NCBI RefSeq assembly: GCF_000382885.1
Contig: NZ_CAVK010000150.1
Span: forward strand, 1 to 64,000
Direction: 5' to 3'
Source: Sphingobium indicum BiD32
GTDB lineage: Bacteria > Pseudomonadota > Alphaproteobacteria > Sphingomonadales > Sphingomonadaceae
DNA: 64,000 nt
In this document: in pieces, positions 17,038 to 25,498 of the stretch
Layout: each line of letters starts with the position of its first letter
Numbering within the stretch: the stretch's first letter is position 1
The notes under the pieces: model-generated
What the model saw: the letters and a program-made list of their open reading frames with translations, nothing else
The model's database searches: none
Told to the model about the DNA's origin: nothing
Position numbers and translations under genes: made by a program

Positions 17038-17964
17038 TCATTCGTCACGGGGCAAGTAGCGGCCATCCGGGTCATCGGCGATGGCGGTGGCGAATTCGGC
17101 GCTGATCCAGTCGCGAAACGCCTTCACCTTGGGTGTGTTGCGGGCGTGGGGCGGATAGACGATCCAATAGCTCGCAATCTCACGCACATAGGAGGGCATG
17201 GCTTCGACCAGCAGTCCCGCGTCCACCTCTGCCTTCCACAGAAACAGGTTGAGGATGGCGATGCCCTGCCCGCCAATGGCGGCGCGGCCTTCCATCACCT
17301 GGCTGTCGAGCGCGATGCCGGGCGGGCCGTCGGCGGGATCGGCCTCCACCCCCATGGCGGCGAACCATTCATGCCACCACATATCATCGGGCGACAGACG
17401 CGGCAGGGCGTGGAGCGTCTGTGCGTCGGCGATGGGACCGTTGCGGGCGAGCCAGGCCGGGCTGCACATCGGCGCCAAACGGTTATGGGTCAACAGTCGT
17501 GCCTCCAGCCCCGACCAGACGCCCTTTCCACCCCGGATCGCAAGATCCACCCCGGCGCGGGCGAGGTCGACCACGGCATCTTCGGCCTGAATCCGCACCG
17601 CCAGACCCGGATGGCGCATCTGGAACGCGCCAATTCGGGGGGCGAGCCAGAGATGGGCGAAACTGTTGGTGCAACTGATGGTAAGGACGGTCGAATGATC
17701 CTGCGCCAGTGCGGCAAAGCCCTGCCGCATCTGATCGAAGGCGCGGATGATGACGGGCGCGATTTCCCGCCCCTTGTCGGTCAAAAGCACGCGGCGACCG
17801 GCGCGCTGGAACAGGCTCAGCCCCAGCCGTTCCTCCAGCAACTTCACCTGATAGCTGACGGCGGCCTGGGTCATGCCCAGTTCCTGCGCGGCGGCAGTGA
17901 AATTTTCGAGCCGGGCGGCAGCCTCGAACACGCGAACGGCGGAGAGCGGGGGCAGGACAGACAT
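17038..17964 (-). CDS. LysR-family transcriptional regulator (GcvA-like)
   Basis: A 308-aa LysR regulator. The N-terminal winged helix reads LSAVRVFEAAARLENFTAAA through LGMTQAAVSYQVKLLEERLG. The substrate-binding domain follows from about residue 95 (STVLTISCTNSFAHLWLAP), matching the GcvA-like subgroup. ATG 17964 (MSVLPPLSA) is chosen since LysR proteins begin close to the helix-turn-helix; in-frame upstream starts at 18000 and 18048 add residues without homology. It is divergent from the small gene at 18082 and the trehalose genes, which are natural candidate targets, though no operator is proven. Confidence 0.88.
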   Translation of the reverse strand: MSVLPPLSAVRVFEAAARLENFTAAAQELGMTQAAVSYQVKLLEERLGLSLFQRAGRRVLLTDKGREIAPVIIRAFDQMRQGFAALAQDHSTVLTISCTNSFAHLWLAPRIGAFQMRHPGLAVRIQAEDAVVDLARAGVDLAIRGGKGVWSGLEARLLTHNRLAPMCSPAWLARNGPIADAQTLHALPRLSPDDMWWHEWFAAMGVEADPADGPPGIALDSQVMEGRAAIGGQGIAILNLFLWKAEVDAGLLVEAMPSYVREIASYWIVYPPHARNTPKVKAFRDWISAEFATAIADDPDGRYLPRDE

Positions 17965-18081
17965 GGTTTTGCATAAGGCAGGCTTATCATGACTGTCCAT
18001 GCTTTTGTTGGTGATCGCTACGGAAACGGGGCATTGGCTGTATCGCAAAGCTGCACCATTTCAATCGAAAGGATCGCGACC

Positions 18082-18240
18082 ATGCGTGACCAATATGACG
18101 CCCAGTTGTGGACCCAGAATCATACCGAAACCAGCGCCGGGATCGACCGGCTGATTGCGCGGATCATGCAGGCATTTCGCGTGCTGCATTGCATAAACTG
18201 GTCGGCGCCCTGGTCCGACGACAGCCGGTGCGGCGCGTAA
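18082..18240 (+). CDS. Small conserved-looking protein of unknown function
   Basis: A 52-aa protein (starts MRDQYDAQLWTQNHTETSAG, ends in a short Cys-containing tail). It is preceded by a good GAAAGGA site at 18067-18073. The sequence is mixed helical, with RLIARIMQAFRVLHCINW as the most hydrophobic stretch. I recall similar MRDQYDA-type small proteins in sphingomonads but know no function. The start at 18082 is chosen over an upstream frame start at 17989, which lies in the LysR promoter. It ends 7 bp before the otsB frame. Confidence 0.55.
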   Translation: MRDQYDAQLWTQNHTETSAGIDRLIARIMQAFRVLHCINWSAPWSDDSRCGA

Positions 18241-18247
18241 AATCGAC

Positions 18248-19048
18248 ATGCAGGTCAAGGACGGGGGTTGCGGATTGGCTGCGAAGCGCCACTTTGCGCC
18301 CGTGTCAGACCATCCCCTCCCCCCGCCCCCGCCCGCATTGTTGACCGGTGCCGCGCTGTTCCTGGATTTTGACGGGACGCTCACCCCCATTAGCGCGACC
18401 CCCGACGGGGTGATCGTGGACGATGGGCTGGTGCAATTGCTCCTGACGCTGCGGGAGCGGCTGGACGGGCGGCTGGCGATTGTGAGCGGTCGGTCGGTTG
18501 CGACATTGCGCGCGCTGGGCTTTGGCGATTTTCTGCTGGCCGGGACGCATGGGCTGGAATTTGCAAATCCGGGCGGCACAGTGGAAGCACCGCCGCGCCC
18601 GGCGGCGATTGATGAAGCCGAAGCCGCTTTCCACGCCTTTGCCGCCGACAAGCCCGGCATACTGGTCGAGCGCAAGTCGATCAGCGTCGGGCTGCACTAT
18701 CGCGGTGCGCCTGTCTGGCAGGATGCTGCCCATGTCTTGGCGCGCCACTGGGCGAACCGCGATGGCCTGACGCTCCAGCAGGGCAAGATGCTCTATGAGT
18801 TGCGGCCGGGCGGCGCGGACAAGGGCAGCGCGGTCCATGCGTTGATGGCGCAGGGTCCGATGGCGGGCGGCGTTCCCGTCTTTATCGGCGACGATGTGAC
18901 CGATGAGGAAGGTTTTGCCGCTGCCGCCGAGCTGGGCGGGGCCGGGATATTGGTCGGACCAAAGCGGGCGACGCGCGCGGCATATAGTTTGGAACAGGTT
19001 GCGGCCGTCAGGCATTATCTAGGCGAAGGGGTCGCACGGCTCGGCTGA
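18248..19048 (+). CDS. otsB: Trehalose-6-phosphate phosphatase
   Basis: An HAD-superfamily phosphatase (up to 266 aa) that removes phosphate from trehalose-6-phosphate. Motif I is LFLDFDGTLTPIS (nucleophile Asp), motif II IVSGRSVATL, and motif IV VFIGDDVTDEEGF, with the cap segment KMLYELRPGGADKGSA. The start is uncertain: ATG 18248 gives an 18-residue extension without homology, while GTG 18302 begins just before the family N-terminus; neither has a clear ribosome site. It forms a cluster with a GH15 enzyme and otsA. Confidence 0.9.
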   Translation: MQVKDGGCGLAAKRHFAPVSDHPLPPPPPALLTGAALFLDFDGTLTPISATPDGVIVDDGLVQLLLTLRERLDGRLAIVSGRSVATLRALGFGDFLLAGTHGLEFANPGGTVEAPPRPAAIDEAEAAFHAFAADKPGILVERKSISVGLHYRGAPVWQDAAHVLARHWANRDGLTLQQGKMLYELRPGGADKGSAVHALMAQGPMAGGVPVFIGDDVTDEEGFAAAAELGGAGILVGPKRATRAAYSLEQVAAVRHYLGEGVARLG

Positions 19049-19077
19049 TCCGTGTCCCCTCACTTTGCCAGAAAAGC

Positions 19078-20922
19078 ATGAGGGGCAGACCGATAGACAG
19101 CATCAACCACCCAATATCGGGCGGCAACGCCCGCACACTTGACCTGTGGCCGATCGGCAATTGCCAGGCGTCGGCGCTGATCGACCGGGCCGGACGCATG
19201 GTGTGGGCCTGCGTCCCGCGCGTCGATGGCGATCCGGTCTTTTCCGCGCTGCTGGACGATGCGGAGTGGGAGGAAGAAGCAGCGCGCGGTTTCTGGGCGA
19301 TCGAGCTGGAAAATTGCGTTGCGATCGAGCAGCATTATCTGCGCAATACGCCGGTGCTGGTCACGCGGCAGAGCGACGCGCAGGGCAATGCCATCGAGAT
19401 TTTCGATTTCTGCCCGCGCCACAAGCATAAGGGCCGGATGTATCGGCCAGTCGCCTTTGCCCGGATCGTGCGCCCGGTGGCCGGTTCGCCGCGTATCAGA
19501 GTTAGGCTGCGGCCAACCACCGCCTGGAACGCGGAAAGCGTACCGATCAACTATGGCTCCAACCATATTCGCATGGTGCTGTCCTACATGGCGATGCGGG
19601 TGTCGACCGACGCGCCCATTGGCCTGATCGCGCAGGAAAGCTGGTTCCGGCTGGAGCAGGACGCGCATTTCTTCATGGGACCGGACGAGGGTTTTTCCGA
19701 CGCGCTGCGCCCGGCGATCGAGCGGATGCTGGACGACACGATCGAGGAATGGCGGCTGTGGGTACGTGGCCTGGCTATACCGGCGGAGTGGCAGGAAGCG
19801 GTCATCCGGTCCGCCATCACGCTGAAATTGTGCCAGCATGAGGAAACGGGCGCGATCGTCGCGGCGCTGACGACCAGCATCCCCGAACATGCCGATTCGG
19901 GGCGGAACTGGGACTATCGCTACTGCTGGGTGCGCGATGCCTATTATACGGTCGAGGCGCTGAACCGGCTGGGTGCGCTCGATGTACTGGAATCCTATCT
20001 CGCCTATCTTCGCAACATCGTCGATGGGGCGAAGGGCGGGCATATCCAGCCCCTCTATGATGTGCGCGGCAATGCGACGCTGATCGAGTGGGAGGCCGAC
20101 AAGCTGCCCGGCTATCGCGGCATGGGTCCGGTGCGGGTCGGCAATGCCGCCTATAGCCAGATCCAGCACGACGCCTATGGCCAGATCGTGCTATCGTCGG
20201 TGCAGGGCTTCATCGACCAGAGGCTGCTGCGGATGGCGGGCCATGCCGATTTCGAGGCGCTGGAGGCGGTGGGCGAGCGGGCCTGGGCAGTATATGACCA
20301 ACCCGATGCGGGATTGTGGGAATTGCGGACCCGCGCGCATGTCCACAGCTATAGCGCCGTGATGTGCTGGGCGGCGTGCGACCGGCTGGCCCATGCGGCA
20401 CAAGCGCTTGGCCTGCCCATGCGGGCGGCGCATTGGCAGAACCGGGCGGACACGATGAAGGCGCGGATCGTCGAGTCGGCATGGCGGGCGGACAGTCAGG
20501 CGATTTCGGCCAATTTCGAGGATGATTCGCGCGACGCTTCGCTGCTGCAACTGCTCGATCTGCGGTTCCTGACAGCCGATGATCCGATGTTCATTGGCAC
20601 GCTGGCGGCGCTGGAGGCGGACCTGCGGCGCGGCAATGACATGCTGCGTTACAGCGCGCCCGATGATTTTGGCGAGCCGGTGACCGCATTCAATGTCTGC
20701 ACTTTCTGGCTGATCGAGGCGCTGCATCGCACCGGTCGCACGGAGGAAGCGCGAACCCTGTTCGAGGAGATGCTGACCCGCCGCACGGCTGCTGGATTAT
20801 TGTCCGAGGATATTGATCCGGCGACAGGCGAATTGTGGGGCAATTATCCACAAACCTATTCGCTGGTCGGCATCATCAACTGCGCCGTCCTGCTGAGCAA
20901 ACCGTGGAGCGTGATGCGATGA
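19078..20922 (+). CDS. Glycoside hydrolase family 15 (glucoamylase/trehalase-like)
   Basis: A 614-aa GH15 protein with an N-terminal beta-sandwich (LDLWPIGNCQASALIDRAG) and a C-terminal alpha/alpha-barrel. Conserved barrel segments are GRNWDYRYCWVRDAYYTVEAL, WEADKLPGYRGMGPVRVGNAA near the general acid, and LSEDIDPATGELWGNYPQ containing the second catalytic carboxylate. The family contains glucoamylases, glucodextranases and trehalases. Its position between otsB and otsA (4-bp ATGA overlap with otsA) favours a role in trehalose turnover, but alpha-glucan hydrolysis is not excluded. No signal peptide is seen, so it is probably cytoplasmic. Confidence 0.9.
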   Translation: MRGRPIDSINHPISGGNARTLDLWPIGNCQASALIDRAGRMVWACVPRVDGDPVFSALLDDAEWEEEAARGFWAIELENCVAIEQHYLRNTPVLVTRQSDAQGNAIEIFDFCPRHKHKGRMYRPVAFARIVRPVAGSPRIRVRLRPTTAWNAESVPINYGSNHIRMVLSYMAMRVSTDAPIGLIAQESWFRLEQDAHFFMGPDEGFSDALRPAIERMLDDTIEEWRLWVRGLAIPAEWQEAVIRSAITLKLCQHEETGAIVAALTTSIPEHADSGRNWDYRYCWVRDAYYTVEALNRLGALDVLESYLAYLRNIVDGAKGGHIQPLYDVRGNATLIEWEADKLPGYRGMGPVRVGNAAYSQIQHDAYGQIVLSSVQGFIDQRLLRMAGHADFEALEAVGERAWAVYDQPDAGLWELRTRAHVHSYSAVMCWAACDRLAHAAQALGLPMRAAHWQNRADTMKARIVESAWRADSQAISANFEDDSRDASLLQLLDLRFLTADDPMFIGTLAALEADLRRGNDMLRYSAPDDFGEPVTAFNVCTFWLIEALHRTGRTEEARTLFEEMLTRRTAAGLLSEDIDPATGELWGNYPQTYSLVGIINCAVLLSKPWSVMR

Positions 20923-22325
20923 GCCGCCTGATAGTTATCTCCAACCGTGTGTCGCGGCCCAGCAAGTCGGGCAATCAGGGTGGGCTGGCTGTCGCACTGT
21001 CGCAGGCCTTGCGCGAAAGCCGGGGGATGTGGATCGGCTGGTCGGGTGAGGTCACCGACAATTTCACCGGCCATATCGGCTTTTCCGAGGATGATGGCGT
21101 CAAGACCGCGACGATCGACCTGGAAGAACAGGATGTCGATGAATATTATAATGGTTACGCCAACAAGACGCTGTGGCCGCTGTTCCATTTCCGCATCGAC
21201 CTGGCCGAATATGCCCGCGATTTCGAGGGCGGCTATAATCGCGTCAACCAGCGCTTTGCCGATACCGCAGCCCCACTGATCGAGCCGGAAGATGTCATCT
21301 GGGTCCATGATTATCACATGATCCCGCTGGGCCAGATGCTGCGCGACCGGGGCCATCGCAACAGGATGGGCTTTTTCCTGCACATACCCTGGCCGCCGAC
21401 CCGGCTGCTGGTGTCGCTGCCCCATCATACCAAGCTGGTCAGCACCCTGTTTGCCTATGATGTCGTCGGTTTCCATACCGAGGAATGGCTCGAATCCTTC
21501 CGCCATTATGTGGAAAAGGAAATGGGCGGCAGCGTGGACGGTGATTTCGTCACCGTGGGCGACCGCACGATCCAGGCCGTTGCCTGCCCGATCGGCATCA
21601 ATGCCAGGGAATTTGCCGAGGCCGCTGTCAGCGACGCCGCACGCGATATGTACGAACAGATACGCGCGTCGCTTCAGGAGCGCGCAATGATCGTCGGCGT
21701 CGACCGGCTCGACTATAGCAAGGGGCTGGAAGAGCGGTTCAACGGCTATGCCCGTTTCCTGAAGGACAATCCCGACCAGCATCGCAAGGTCCTGCTGACC
21801 CAGATCGCGCCGCCGTCTCGCGGGGAAGTAGAGAGCTATCAGCAGATTCGCGCGACGCTGGATGCGTTGGCAGGACGGATCAACGGCGAATATAGCGATG
21901 TCGACTGGACCCCGATCCGATACGTCAACCAGGGCTATCCGCGCGACAAGCTGGCGGGCATCTATCGCAGCGCCCGGATCGGGCTGGTCACGCCTCTGCG
22001 CGACGGGATGAACCTGGTTGCGAAGGAATATGTCGCGGCCCAGAACCCCGACGATCCCGGCGTGCTGATCCTCTCGCGCTTTGCCGGGGCGGCGATGCAG
22101 TTGAAGGACGCACTGCTGATCAACCCCTATAGCCCGGAGGAAATGTCCGACGCGATCCTGCGCGCGCTCGCCATGCCGCTGGATGAGCGCAAGCGCCGCT
22201 GGCGGGCGATGATGAACAGCGTCGAAGGGCAGGACATCAGCTGGTGGCGGCAATCCTTCACCGAACGGCTGATGGCGGTGGAACGCGACACGGCGCGGGT
22301 TGAGCCGGAGGCAGCGGACGGCTAG
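20919..22325 (+). CDS. otsA: Alpha,alpha-trehalose-phosphate synthase (UDP-forming)
   Basis: A 468-aa GT20 enzyme that makes trehalose-6-phosphate from UDP-glucose and glucose-6-phosphate. The N-terminal IVISNRV and GGLAVAL segments, WVHDYHMIPLG, FFLHIPWPPTRLL, VGVDRLDYSKGLEERF and TPLRDGMNLVAKEYVA are the standard donor and acceptor site motifs. ATG 20919 overlaps the GH15 stop (ATGA) and is preferred over an upstream frame start at 20835 inside GH15. With otsB this completes the OtsAB osmoprotectant pathway. Confidence 0.95.
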   Translation: MSRLIVISNRVSRPSKSGNQGGLAVALSQALRESRGMWIGWSGEVTDNFTGHIGFSEDDGVKTATIDLEEQDVDEYYNGYANKTLWPLFHFRIDLAEYARDFEGGYNRVNQRFADTAAPLIEPEDVIWVHDYHMIPLGQMLRDRGHRNRMGFFLHIPWPPTRLLVSLPHHTKLVSTLFAYDVVGFHTEEWLESFRHYVEKEMGGSVDGDFVTVGDRTIQAVACPIGINAREFAEAAVSDAARDMYEQIRASLQERAMIVGVDRLDYSKGLEERFNGYARFLKDNPDQHRKVLLTQIAPPSRGEVESYQQIRATLDALAGRINGEYSDVDWTPIRYVNQGYPRDKLAGIYRSARIGLVTPLRDGMNLVAKEYVAAQNPDDPGVLILSRFAGAAMQLKDALLINPYSPEEMSDAILRALAMPLDERKRRWRAMMNSVEGQDISWWRQSFTERLMAVERDTARVEPEAADG

Positions 22326-22334
22326 CATTGCGCC

Positions 22335-22466
22335 ATGATCGAGGATGATGACGAACAGCGCGGCATAGCTGCAACCCTGCGCGCCCGTTCCGGCGTCATT
22401 ATCGGTGCGATCGGCATGGTGGCCTGGATAGCGCTGATCTGGGCGATGTTCGGGGACGTGCTATAG
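22335..22466 (+). CDS. Small single-span membrane protein
   Basis: A 43-aa protein beginning MIEDDDEQRGIAATL, with an acidic N-terminus, a short basic hinge (RARSG) and one hydrophobic span (VIIGAIGMVAWIALIWAMFG). The pattern of acidic head, hinge and transmembrane helix is convincing for a real small protein. It lies 10 bp after otsA and could be co-transcribed. No function is known to me. A 90-codon antisense frame over the same DNA is rejected. Confidence 0.65.
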   Translation: MIEDDDEQRGIAATLRARSGVIIGAIGMVAWIALIWAMFGDVL

Positions 22467-22592
22467 GCTGGCACCAATTGCACCCCTGCACGCTTTGCTC
22501 TAAGGGCGAGGCCCAAGCAGCCCCGGCACCCGCTGATCCTTCTCGATTCGCGATTGTCGGGGCGCAGTATTTTTGACCAGACAGGAACGCGC

Positions 22593-23375
22593 ATGGCCCG
22601 TCGCCGCCAGATTTACGAAGGCAAGGCAAAGATCCTTTATGAAGGCCCGGAACCGGGCACGATCATCCAATATTTCAAGGATGACGCCACCGCCTTCAAC
22701 GCGCAGAAGAAGGGCACGATTTCCGGCAAGGGCGTGCTCAATAACCGGATTTCCGAGCATATTTTCACGTTGCTCGGCCAGATCGGCGTGCCGACCCACT
22801 TCATCCGTCGCCTCAACATGCGCGAGCAGCTGGTGCGTCAGGTGGAGATCGTGCCGATCGAGGTTGTGGTGCGTAACGTTGCCGCCGGATCGCTCAGCAA
22901 GAAGCTGGGGATCGAGGAAGGCACGCAGCTGCCCCGTACACTGATCGAATATTGCTACAAGGATGATGCGCTGGGCGACCCGCTGATCTCCGAAGAGCAT
23001 ATCGCCTGCTTTGGCTGGGCGACGCAGGAAGAGATGCACGACATTGCCGACATGGCGATCCGCATCAATGACTTCATGTGCGGTCTGTTTGCCGGGATCG
23101 GCATCCGCCTGATCGACTTCAAGCTGGAGTTCGGGCGCCTGTATGACGGCGATTACAGCCGCATCATCCTGGCCGACGAGATCAGCCCCGATGGCTGCCG
23201 CCTGTGGGACGCGGTGACCAACGAGAAGCTGGACAAGGACCGGTTCCGCCGCGATCTGGGCGGTGAAGTGGAAGCCTATCAGGAAGTCGCGCGCCGCCTG
23301 GGCCTGCTGCCTGAAGGGCTGGACACCACGGTGCTGGACCTCGACACGCATCGCAAGAAGCGCGAGAAGGAATAA
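22593..23375 (+). CDS. purC: Phosphoribosylaminoimidazole-succinocarboxamide synthase
   Basis: A 260-aa SAICAR synthetase, which joins CAIR and aspartate in purine synthesis. Family segments are [64 protein letters not shown] and [15 protein letters not shown]. Length is typical of the short bacterial form. ATG 22593 is the family start. The related genes purS and purQ follow about 1.2 kb downstream after two minus-strand genes; purL is not in the window. Confidence 0.95.
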   Translation: MARRRQIYEGKAKILYEGPEPGTIIQYFKDDATAFNAQKKGTISGKGVLNNRISEHIFTLLGQIGVPTHFIRRLNMREQLVRQVEIVPIEVVVRNVAAGSLSKKLGIEEGTQLPRTLIEYCYKDDALGDPLISEEHIACFGWATQEEMHDIADMAIRINDFMCGLFAGIGIRLIDFKLEFGRLYDGDYSRIILADEISPDGCRLWDAVTNEKLDKDRFRRDLGGEVEAYQEVARRLGLLPEGLDTTVLDLDTHRKKREKE

Positions 23376-23390
23376 ATCCTTCGGTCCACC

Positions 23391-23416
23391 GTCATCCTGA
23401 CGAAAATCAGGATGAC
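23391..23416. repeat. Perfect 10-bp inverted repeat between convergent genes
   Basis: GTCATCCTGA, six-base loop CGAAAA, TCAGGATGAC lies between the ends of purC (23375) and the sulfite-exporter gene (23426). No T-run follows, so it may be an interspersed GTCATCCTGA-type repeat acting as a weak terminator for both genes. Confidence 0.6.
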
Positions 23417-23425
23417 GGTTGTGGA

Positions 23426-24178
23426 TCATGCCATCAGTGCGTCGGCCATCAGCTTGGCGCCCAGCAACACCATCAGCACATAGATGAGCGTGTAGAAGCG
23501 CGCCGCGTCGACCCGGCGCACCAGCGCTACACCTGCCAGCGTCGCCACTACCGCGACCGGCACCAGCATCACCGTCGCGGTCAGATTGGCGCGGGTGAAT
23601 TGGCCCAGCGCGGCATAAGCGGGCACCTTCATCCAGTTCATCGTGGCGAAGGCGACGGCGGTGGTGCCGACCAGCATGTCGCGCGGCAGGCGTTTGGGCA
23701 GCACCCACATCTGGAACGGCGGCGAACCGGCATGGGCGATCTGGCTGGTGAAGCCGCTGGCGATGCCGAACAGCACGCCGATCCAATCCGGCGAGGTGGA
23801 CGGCAGCACGATCGCCCCGCCCCGTTCGACCCACAGCCGTTGCAGCCCGAACAGTATCGATATCGCGCCCAGAGCGCCCAGCACCGTCGTTTCGGGCACC
23901 TGCGCGGCAAACAGATAACCAAGCCCGACGCCGACCGCCATGCCCGGCAGCATCACCCGCAAGATATGCCCGTCCCAGCTTTTGCGGAACGCCCAGACGC
24001 TGACGGCATCCTGCAGGATCAGGATCGGCAGCATGATCGCCGCGCCGCGCACCGGATCGACGCCCAGCGCCATGATCGGCATGGCCAGCGCGCCAACGCC
24101 GGCAAAGCCACCCTTGGCAAGGCCCGAAATGGCGACGGCGATGAAGGCGCAGGCGAGGTAGATATAGTCAGGAGTCAT
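23426..24178 (-). CDS. TSUP (TauE/SafE) family membrane transporter
   Basis: A 250-aa polytopic membrane protein of the TauE/SafE family, commonly linked to export of sulfite or sulfoacetate or uptake of related anions. The two family repeats are visible: the N-terminal SGLAKGGFAGVGALAMPIM and the central GFTSQIAHAGSPPFQMW, each followed by hydrophobic helices; about eight membrane segments are expected. No sulfur genes are adjacent, so the substrate is unassigned. Confidence 0.88.
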   Translation of the reverse strand: MTPDYIYLACAFIAVAISGLAKGGFAGVGALAMPIMALGVDPVRGAAIMLPILILQDAVSVWAFRKSWDGHILRVMLPGMAVGVGLGYLFAAQVPETTVLGALGAISILFGLQRLWVERGGAIVLPSTSPDWIGVLFGIASGFTSQIAHAGSPPFQMWVLPKRLPRDMLVGTTAVAFATMNWMKVPAYAALGQFTRANLTATVMLVPVAVVATLAGVALVRRVDAARFYTLIYVLMVLLGAKLMADALMA

Positions 24179-24224
24179 GCCGGTCGCCTAGCGCAGCGGC
24201 AGGGCGATTGGCATAGAAAAACGA

Positions 24225-24374
24225 TCAATGATTGGCGCGATAGCCGATCAGCAGGCCGAAGCTGAAGGTGGCGAGCAAAGCAAGCTGCACCTTTCCCTGC
24301 GGGTCATCATAGCCCACAATCTGCTGTCCCCATGCGAACAGCCCGACAAACATCGCCAGCGCCAGCCCGGACAT
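24225..24374 (-). CDS. Small two-span membrane protein
   Basis: A 49-aa protein (begins MSGLALAMFVGLFAWGQQIV) with a first hydrophobic span, a polar loop YDDPQGKVQ, and a second span LALLATFSFGLLIGYRANH. It is upstream of the TSUP gene on the same strand (gap 46 bp) and could share its transcript. I do not know a function. The coding pattern is supported by its two balanced membrane helices and a basic C-terminus; I see no clear ribosome site. Confidence 0.6.
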   Translation of the reverse strand: MSGLALAMFVGLFAWGQQIVGYDDPQGKVQLALLATFSFGLLIGYRANH

Positions 24375-24540
24375 GCCCTAAATGCTTCCCCCGCAACTCT
24401 ACAGCCTAACAATATCGCCTGAGATGCTAACAAAAGCATAATGGCTTGCCACCCCGCCGCGCCGGGACTAGGGGAGCGGCAAAGTCGATCCCCCCGATCC
24501 GCAGGGATCGGTCCTGTCGTTGCCAAGGAGTTCGCCCCTC

Positions 24541-24774
24541 ATGAAAGCCCGCATTTTCGTCACCCTCAAGGGCGGTGTCCTCGATCCGCAGGGCCGGGCG
24601 ATCCACCATGCGCTGGAAGGCCTGGGCTTTGATGGCGTCAATGACGTGCGCGCGGGCAAGCTGATTGAGCTGGACCTGGCCGATGGCACCAGCGACGAGG
24701 ATATCGACGCGATGTGCCGCAAGCTGCTGGCCAATACGGTGATCGAAAACTACCGCATCGAAAAGGTCGCCTGA
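24541..24774 (+). CDS. purS: FGAM synthase small subunit
   Basis: A 77-aa PurS protein, the small scaffold subunit of the three-part PurLSQ formylglycinamidine synthase. The family pattern KARIFVTLKGGVLDPQGRAI and LGFDGVNDVRAGKLIEL is clear, with MCRKLLANTVIENYRIE at the C-terminus. ATG 24541 is the family start. purQ begins 3 bp after its stop, so the two are probably coupled. Its presence means the separate small PurL type should be encoded elsewhere. Confidence 0.95.
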   Translation: MKARIFVTLKGGVLDPQGRAIHHALEGLGFDGVNDVRAGKLIELDLADGTSDEDIDAMCRKLLANTVIENYRIEKVA

Positions 24775-24777
24775 GCC

Positions 24778-25452
24778 ATGAAGAGCGCCGTCATCGTCTT
24801 TCCGGGCAGCAATTGCGACCGCGACCTGGCTGTGGCGTTCGAGGCCGCGACGGGCGCGAAGCCGACCATGATATGGCATCGTGATACGGAACTGCCCGAC
24901 GACATCGACCTGATCGGCGTGCCGGGCGGTTTTTCCTATGGCGACTATCTGCGCTCCGGCGCGATGGCCGCGCGGTCCCCGGTAATGCAGGCGGTGGCGC
25001 AGGCGGCGGATCGCGGCACGTTCGTGCTGGGCATCTGCAACGGTTTTCAGGTACTGACCGAAAGCGGCCTGCTGCCCGGCGCGCTGCTGCGCAACGCCGG
25101 TGGGCATTTCGTGTGCCGCGACGTCGCGCTGACGGTGGAGAATGCGCAGAGCGCCTTTACCAGCCGCTATGCGGCGGGTGAGCAGATTTCCTATCCGGTC
25201 GCGCATCATGACGGCAATTATTTCGCCGACGAAGCCACGCTCGACCGGCTGGAAGGCGAAGGCCGGGTCGCGCTGCGCTATGCCGAAAACGTCAATGGTT
25301 CGGCCCGCAATATTGCGGGCATTTTGAACGACAAGGGCAATGTGCTGGGCATGATGCCGCACCCCGAACGGGTGATCGAGGCCGCCCATGGCGCGACCGA
25401 TGGCAAGCGGCTGTTCGACGGGCTGGTCGAGGGTCTGCTGGCACGGGCTTGA
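24778..25452 (+). CDS. purQ: FGAM synthase glutaminase subunit
   Basis: A 224-aa class I glutamine amidotransferase that supplies ammonia to PurL. The nucleophile is Cys87 in [11 protein letters not shown]; the His and Glu of the triad lie in MMPHPERV near the C-terminus. [10 protein letters not shown] and [13 protein letters not shown] are family motifs. Length is normal. It follows purS by 3 bp. Confidence 0.95.
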   Translation: MKSAVIVFPGSNCDRDLAVAFEAATGAKPTMIWHRDTELPDDIDLIGVPGGFSYGDYLRSGAMAARSPVMQAVAQAADRGTFVLGICNGFQVLTESGLLPGALLRNAGGHFVCRDVALTVENAQSAFTSRYAAGEQISYPVAHHDGNYFADEATLDRLEGEGRVALRYAENVNGSARNIAGILNDKGNVLGMMPHPERVIEAAHGATDGKRLFDGLVEGLLARA

Positions 25453-25464
25453 TGGCGCTGAAAA

Positions 25465-25488
25465 ATCCTCCCCTTGCAGGCGAGGATT
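25465..25488. repeat. Short degenerate copy of the CTCCCC-TGCA palindrome
   Basis: ATCCTCCCCTTGCAGGCGAGGATT is an imperfect palindrome matching one end of the larger bipartite elements. It sits between the convergent purQ and wzc-like genes and may be a remnant or a solo end. Confidence 0.6.
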
Positions 25489-25498
25489 GAATTAGTCC

